Assembly: GCA_021324365.1 (NCBI GenBank)
Contig: JAJPJE010000067.1
Span: 25,066-89,065 of the forward strand
From: Terriglobia bacterium
GTDB taxonomy: Bacteria > Acidobacteriota > Terriglobia > Terriglobales > Acidobacteriaceae
Direction: 5' to 3'
Length of the DNA stretch: 64,000 nucleotides
The notes under the pieces are model-generated. The model worked only from the letters and a program-made list of their open reading frames with translations. It was not told the DNA's origin and made no database searches. Every line of letters starts with the position of its first letter. Position 1 is the stretch's first letter. Shown in pieces: positions 59,854-64,000 of this stretch. Position numbers and translations under genes: made by a program.

Positions 59854-61056
59854 TTACGCGATTGACGCGAAGAACTTCTTCATCCGCTCCAGGCCGCGAT
59901 CGATTTCTTTCTGCGAAGTCGCGTAGGAGCAGCGAATATGCGAGTTCGTGCCGAATGCCTCGCCGGGAACCGCCACTACATGCGCCTCACGCAACAAGCG
60001 GCTCGCCAGATCTGCTGCTGACCTGATTCCTCCCTTGCCGATGTAAGCCGACACGTTCGGGTACGCATAGAACGCGCCGTTCGGCATGGTGCAGGTAACG
60101 CCCGGAATGTCACGCAGCCCGTTAACAATACGATCACGCAGGCGGATGTAATCCTGACGCATTTCTTCCACGCACTCCTGCGATCCGGTCAACGCCGCCA
60201 CCGCAGCCTTCTGCACAATCGAAGTTGGATTTGATGTCGATTGGCTCTGCAGCTTCTGCATCGCACTTACAATCGGCGCCGGAGCCAGGGCGAAGCCTTC
60301 GCGCCATCCTGTCATGGCATAGGTCTTGGAAAGCGACCCCACGATGATCAGATGCTCTTTCGCGTCCTGAACCTCACCCGCCGAGAAGCGGTGCCCCGTG
60401 TAGTCGAGATAGACGTAGCACTCGTCAGACATCACATAGATCCCGCGCTCATGCGCCAGTCGAATGATGCTGGTCACATCTTCCCGGCTCATTACCGCGC
60501 CCGATGGATTGTTCGGAGAATTCAGAATGATCAGCTTCGTACGCGGCGTTATGGCGCGTTCGATCATCTGCGCAGTCAGGGCAAAGTTACGGCTCTCGTC
60601 TGTCTCGACATACACCGGCGTACCACCTGCGTAACGAACGATGTCCTTGAACGAAACCCAATAGGGGACCGGCAGTATGACCTCGTCGCCGTGGTCCACG
60701 AGCACCGAAATAGCATTGAAAATGGCGTGCTTACCGCCGGTGGAAGCGATCACTTCCTCGCGCTTGTAGCTGGTCCCGAAGTCCGTAGCGTGCCGTTTGG
60801 CAATGGCATCCCGCAGTTCAGCCGTACCACCGACTGGCGTGTATTTCGAAAAATTGTTCTGAATTGCCGCAATCGCTGCTTCCTTGATGTGCTGCGGCGT
60901 CTGGAAATGCGGCTCGCCGGCACCAAAGTCCACCAGGTCGGCGCCGCCCTGGCGCAGTTTATCCGCCTCGGCCACCACGGCCATGGTTGCGGATACCTCA
61001 ATCCGGTTGATACGTTCCGTTAGCGTAAAGGCGGGAGTGCTCGTTGCTGCTGCCAT
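59854..61056 (-). CDS. aspC: Class I/II pyridoxal-phosphate aminotransferase (aspartate-type)
   Basis: A 400-aa fold-type I aminotransferase. Schiff-base lysine in IVGSLSKTYAMTGWREGF, the PLP-contacting PNNPSGAVMSRED motif and DECYVYLDY. The C-terminal arginine of the carboxylate site lies in HIRCSYATS. It probably transfers the amino group between aspartate and 2-oxoglutarate; related enzymes act on arogenate or aromatic acids. Ten nt separate it from coaD, with which it forms an operon. Confidence 0.92.
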   Translation of the reverse strand: MAAATSTPAFTLTERINRIEVSATMAVVAEADKLRQGGADLVDFGAGEPHFQTPQHIKEAAIAAIQNNFSKYTPVGGTAELRDAIAKRHATDFGTSYKREEVIASTGGKHAIFNAISVLVDHGDEVILPVPYWVSFKDIVRYAGGTPVYVETDESRNFALTAQMIERAITPRTKLIILNSPNNPSGAVMSREDVTSIIRLAHERGIYVMSDECYVYLDYTGHRFSAGEVQDAKEHLIIVGSLSKTYAMTGWREGFALAPAPIVSAMQKLQSQSTSNPTSIVQKAAVAALTGSQECVEEMRQDYIRLRDRIVNGLRDIPGVTCTMPNGAFYAYPNVSAYIGKGGIRSAADLASRLLREAHVVAVPGEAFGTNSHIRCSYATSQKEIDRGLERMKKFFASIA

Positions 61057-61066
61057 TTCTTCTCCG

Positions 61067-61561
61067 TTAGGTCTGTTTGCCGTTCAGTTTTGTCAAAAGG
61101 CGTTCTTCAACCACTTTTGGAACCAGGCCCGTAATCGAGCCACCCAGTTGTGCGATTTCCTTCACCAGCCGCGAGCTCACGTACGAGTAACTCAAGTGCG
61201 GCATCATGAATACTGTTTCCAGATCGGGGTTCAGCTTGCGATTCATCAACGCCATCTGTAATTCGTACTCGTAGTCACTAATCGCGCGAATACCACGCAG
61301 CAGGGCGCGCGCGTTTACCGTGCGGGCGTAATCAACCAGCAGTCCCTCAAAGGTATCCACGCGAACGTTGTTCCAGGGCGACGTCAGGCTCTGCAGCATC
61401 TCGATGCGTTCCGGCACCGAGAACAGCGGGTTCTTTTCCGGGTTGCGCAGGATCGCGACGACCAGTTCATCAAAAATCTGACTGCCCCTCTGAATGAGGT
61501 CGAGATGACCATTCGTGACCGGATCAAACGACCCGGGATAGATCGCAATGACCTGTTTCAA
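61067..61561 (-). CDS. coaD: Phosphopantetheine adenylyltransferase
   Basis: Penultimate step of coenzyme A synthesis. A 164-aa nucleotidyltransferase: AIYPGSFDPVTNGHLDLI carries the (T/H)xGH loop, ALLRGIRAISDYEYELQMALMNR the conserved RG-x-R region, and SSRLVKEIAQLGG the C-terminal part. Standard length and sequence. First gene of the pair coaD-aminotransferase. Confidence 0.97.
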   Translation of the reverse strand: MKQVIAIYPGSFDPVTNGHLDLIQRGSQIFDELVVAILRNPEKNPLFSVPERIEMLQSLTSPWNNVRVDTFEGLLVDYARTVNARALLRGIRAISDYEYELQMALMNRKLNPDLETVFMMPHLSYSYVSSRLVKEIAQLGGSITGLVPKVVEERLLTKLNGKQT

Positions 61562-61718
61562 TTGAGCTTACTTGCTCCCTGACACACTCAGAGTGGATCC
61601 TGTACAACCGCTGCTCCACCAAGGCAAACGTCTTCTGTGATTCTAAAGGTCGCAGAGCAGGCTGGGCAAGAATAGAGGCAGCGCGAATTCAAATGGAAAA
61701 GATTTGGTTTGCCGATGG

Positions 61719-61747
61719 TTGTGTGGCGCGAACATCCCTGTCCGCGC
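61719..61747. repeat. GC palindrome, copy 2
   Basis: The 29-nt segment beginning TTGTGTGGCGCG matches that at 49995 with two changes. GCGCGAACA pairs with TGTCCGCGC except for one A/C mismatch. It lies in the 217-nt gap between recA (leftward, so 3' of it) and the coaD upstream region; possibly used as a terminator of recA. Confidence 0.65.
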
Positions 61748-61778
61748 GCGTCGAATTAGCCGTCGACCCCCACACAAC

Positions 61779-62858
61779 CTATTTCCGTCCCGCAACGCTC
61801 TTCGCGTGTTCCACCTGTGGTGGGGTTGGGGGTGCCGGCTGCGGCTCTTGCTTTTCCTTCAACAGTCCTAGCTTTTTGCGGACATCAGCTTCGATCTTCG
61901 CGGCAATGTCTTTGTTCTCTTTGAGGAAAGCCTTGGCGTTCTCGCGACCTTGCCCGATGCGCTCGCCCTTGTAACTGAACCACGATCCGGATTTCTCGAC
62001 GATGTCGTTGTTCGCAGCCAGGTCCAGCATGTCGCCTTCGCGCGAGATGCCTTCGCCGTACATGATGTCAAACTCGGCCTCGCGGAAGGGCGCGGCAACC
62101 TTGTTCTTTACGACCTTGACCTTGGTGCGCGAGCCCATCACCTGATCGCCTTCTTTGATCGCGGCGATACGCCGGATATCGATGCGCACAGAAGAATAGA
62201 ACTTCAGCGCCCGGCCGCCGGTCGTCGTCTCCGGATTGCCGAACATAACGCCAATCTTCTCGCGGATCTGGTTAATGAAAATCAGGCAGGTACGCGACTT
62301 CGAAACCGTGCCAGTCAGCTTGCGAAGCGCCTGCGACATCAGGCGAGCCTGCAGGCCCACGTGGCTGTCGCCCATTTCGCCATCCAGTTCTGCTTTGGGG
62401 ACCAGCGCGGCAACGGAGTCGACCACCAGCACGTCAATCGCGCCCGAACGCACCAGCGCTTCGGTGATTTCCAGTGCCTGCTCGCCGTAATCAGGCTGCG
62501 ACACCAGCAGATTGTCAACGTCAACGCCCAGCTTCTTGGCATAAATCGGATCGAGGGCATGTTCGGCATCGACGAAGGCCGCCATGCCACCGGCCTTCTG
62601 AGCTTCCGCAATCACTTGCAGTGCGACGGTGGTTTTGCCAGACGATTCAGGGCCAAAGATCTCAATTACGCGCCCGCGCGGAAAACCGCCCACGCCGAGC
62701 GCGGCGTCGAAGGAGATCGCTCCCGTGGGAATGACCGAGATCGGGACCACGGCGTCCTTCGTGCCCAGACGCATGATGGAACCTTTGCCAAACTGCTTTT
62801 CTATCTGCGAGACGGCGAGATCGATCGCTCGTCCGCGTTCTACCGCGATATCGGCCAT
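61779..62858 (-). CDS. recA: Recombinase A
   Basis: A 359-aa RecA. ATG 62858 has AGGAG 8 nt upstream and gives [20 protein letters not shown]; the extra 61 residues of the longer frame are not RecA-like. Walker A is GPESSGKTT; Walker B is [33 protein letters not shown] is the L2 loop region. A -10-like TATACT lies on the minus strand at 62937-62932. The C-terminal tail is Pro/Gln-rich. No LexA box was identified with confidence. Confidence 0.98.
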   Translation of the reverse strand: MADIAVERGRAIDLAVSQIEKQFGKGSIMRLGTKDAVVPISVIPTGAISFDAALGVGGFPRGRVIEIFGPESSGKTTVALQVIAEAQKAGGMAAFVDAEHALDPIYAKKLGVDVDNLLVSQPDYGEQALEITEALVRSGAIDVLVVDSVAALVPKAELDGEMGDSHVGLQARLMSQALRKLTGTVSKSRTCLIFINQIREKIGVMFGNPETTTGGRALKFYSSVRIDIRRIAAIKEGDQVMGSRTKVKVVKNKVAAPFREAEFDIMYGEGISREGDMLDLAANNDIVEKSGSWFSYKGERIGQGRENAKAFLKENKDIAAKIEADVRKKLGLLKEKQEPQPAPPTPPQVEHAKSVAGRK

Positions 62859-63136
62859 GAATGCTTCTCCTGAGAGCGCCTGTTCAGCTATGCGAAAAGT
62901 GCAGTACTTCCCGCAATTGTAATTGAGCCGGAGTATAAACGAAGTCCGCGGAACGGGCGAATAAAAAACGAAAGCTGTGCGAAACTGGGAACTTTTGCAC
63001 GCCTGCGGCCACAACGAACCACCTTGGCCGACTGGGTCCATGCCGATAAATGGTGACTATTACCTGGATCTCCATTTGACCGGAGCCGGTCAGAGACCTA
63101 CCATCTCCCTAGCGGGTGAGGGGATTGGAGCAGTCT

Positions 63137-64000
63137 ATGGCGGGCAGCTCCGGCCTCGCGACCGGAACCTTGCTCGGACGCTATCGCCTCATCGAGCAGA
63201 TCGGTTCCGGTGGAATGGGTGTTGTTTTCAAAGGCGAGGATCTGTCCCTCGGGCGATTCGTTGCCTTGAAAGTTCTTTGCCCCGACCTGGCGAGCGATCC
63301 CCACGCTCTGGAGCGGTTCCGGCGCGAAGCGCGTTCCTCTTCCTCGCTTGAACATCCCAACATCTGCACTATTCACGAGATCGGCGAACACGAGGGCCAG
63401 ACCTTTATCGCGATGGAGTATCTGGACGGCCAGCCCCTCCGCGCGGTCATTGACCGCGGACCGCTGCCGACCGACACGCTGCTGGATTACGCAATTCAAA
63501 TTGCCGAGGCCCTTGATGCTGCGCACAGCCAAGGCATTCTGCATCGCGACATTAAGCCGGGAAACATTTTCATTACGCGCCGTGGACAGGTGAAAGTACT
63601 CGATTTCGGCTTGGCAAAGGTGCAGGAAGGGGTTCGTAGCACTCAAACCGCCGGCGCAACAATAACTCTCGACCAGATCACCAGCTCCGGCTCAACCGTG
63701 GGTACTGTTTCCTACATGTCTCCGGAACAGGCGCTTGGGCGCGACCTCGACAACCGCAGCGATCTCTTTTCCTTTGGAGTTGTGCTGTACGAAATGGCGA
63801 CCGGCGTTGCGCCGTTTCAGGGGGACACCTCCGGCGTGGTGTTTGATGCCATTCTGAATCGCGCTCCGGCGGGACCCGTGCGGCTGAATCCAGGCGTGCC
63901 GTATCAACTGGAGCAGATCATCAATAAAGCGCTGGAGAAAGACCAGACACTTCGATATCAGCATGCCGCTGAGATCACCGCAGACTTGAAGCGGCTGGTG
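63137..64000 (+). CDS. Hanks-type Ser/Thr protein kinase, 3'-truncated
   Basis: Not closed in this window: open from ATG 63137 (GGAG 6 nt upstream) to the last base, 288 codons. It begins [20 protein letters not shown], then the glycine loop GSGGMGVV, Lys45 in [16 protein letters not shown] (136-145), DFG (156-158) and [11 protein letters not shown]. It has no zinc ribbon, unlike the kinase at 38183. Domains beyond residue 288 (often TPR or WD40 in this family) lie outside the window. Divergent from recA. Confidence 0.95.
   Translation, partial: MAGSSGLATGTLLGRYRLIEQIGSGGMGVVFKGEDLSLGRFVALKVLCPDLASDPHALERFRREARSSSSLEHPNICTIHEIGEHEGQTFIAMEYLDGQPLRAVIDRGPLPTDTLLDYAIQIAEALDAAHSQGILHRDIKPGNIFITRRGQVKVLDFGLAKVQEGVRSTQTAGATITLDQITSSGSTVGTVSYMSPEQALGRDLDNRSDLFSFGVVLYEMATGVAPFQGDTSGVVFDAILNRAPAGPVRLNPGVPYQLEQIINKALEKDQTLRYQHAAEITADLKRLV

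Noticed and set aside
62859..63136. LexA operator in the recA upstream region
   Set aside because: Short GAAC/GTTC-like strings occur but none forms a convincing symmetric box at a promoter position.
1..64000. CRISPR arrays, insertion sequences, prophage
   Set aside because: No regularly spaced direct repeats, transposase, integrase or phage structural genes were seen. The superinfection-immunity-type gene at 53438 is isolated and not evidence of a prophage.

Overview
The window reads as a chromosomal segment of an Acidobacteriota soil bacterium, probably of the Terriglobia/Koribacter type. This is inference from gene content, not from a marker-gene comparison. Pointers are moderate-to-high GC, a Gram-negative envelope (kdsB, TPR/outer-membrane barrel protein), zinc-ribbon and membrane-anchored Ser/Thr kinases, a VOC-PP2C fusion phosphatase, and small secreted coiled-coil proteins. 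No transposase, integrase, rRNA, canonical tRNA or CRISPR array is visible; most of the window is ordinary chromosome.

Layout. 1-7779: 5'-truncated Nramp transporter, aconitase A, a membrane protein, a secreted GH27 alpha-galactosidase and queA. 7797-18304: eight same-strand genes (transcribed right to left) that look like an exopolysaccharide export operon: TPR/beta-barrel exporter, GT4 glycosyltransferase, degenerate sugar-nucleotidyltransferase-like beta-helix protein, STAS protein, flippase, ParB/Srx-motif protein, Pro/Thr/Gln-rich protein and a thymidylate-kinase-like protein. 18685-22905: a tightly coupled four-gene envelope operon of unknown function. 22925-34448: prmC, M28 peptidase, rsmG, an acyltransferase-like membrane protein, three parS sites with parA-parB, and several small secreted or metabolic genes. 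34538-46547: a basic DUF6496 protein, ATP-dependent DNA ligase, PRC-barrel protein, a large receptor-like kinase, a frameshifted VOC-PP2C phosphatase facing a second PP2C phosphatase, a gene remnant, an M48 peptidase and a DUF3011 protein.

46742-51541 is the most unusual part. It ends in a Ro60-type TROVE protein (50047-51384). Directly upstream (49906-49993) is a non-coding sequence that folds like a bacterial Y RNA with a tRNA-mimic module: a T-arm with a TTCGAAT loop stacked on an acceptor-like stem. Related 24-nt core motifs recur upstream at 48418, 49389 and 49523, interleaved with a 282-aa protein of unknown function and a Cys-rich membrane protein. Two of the copies show compensatory base changes. 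This looks like a multi-RNA Ro/Y locus lacking the usual rtcB partner genes.

51543-64000 returns to housekeeping: kdsB, a second M48 peptidase, a GDP-mannose cluster (manA, manC, phosphomannomutase), an aminotransferase, coaD, recA and the 5' part of another Ser/Thr kinase. Start codons were moved from the longest ORF wherever a ribosome-binding site, a signal peptide or the family's usual N terminus supported it.
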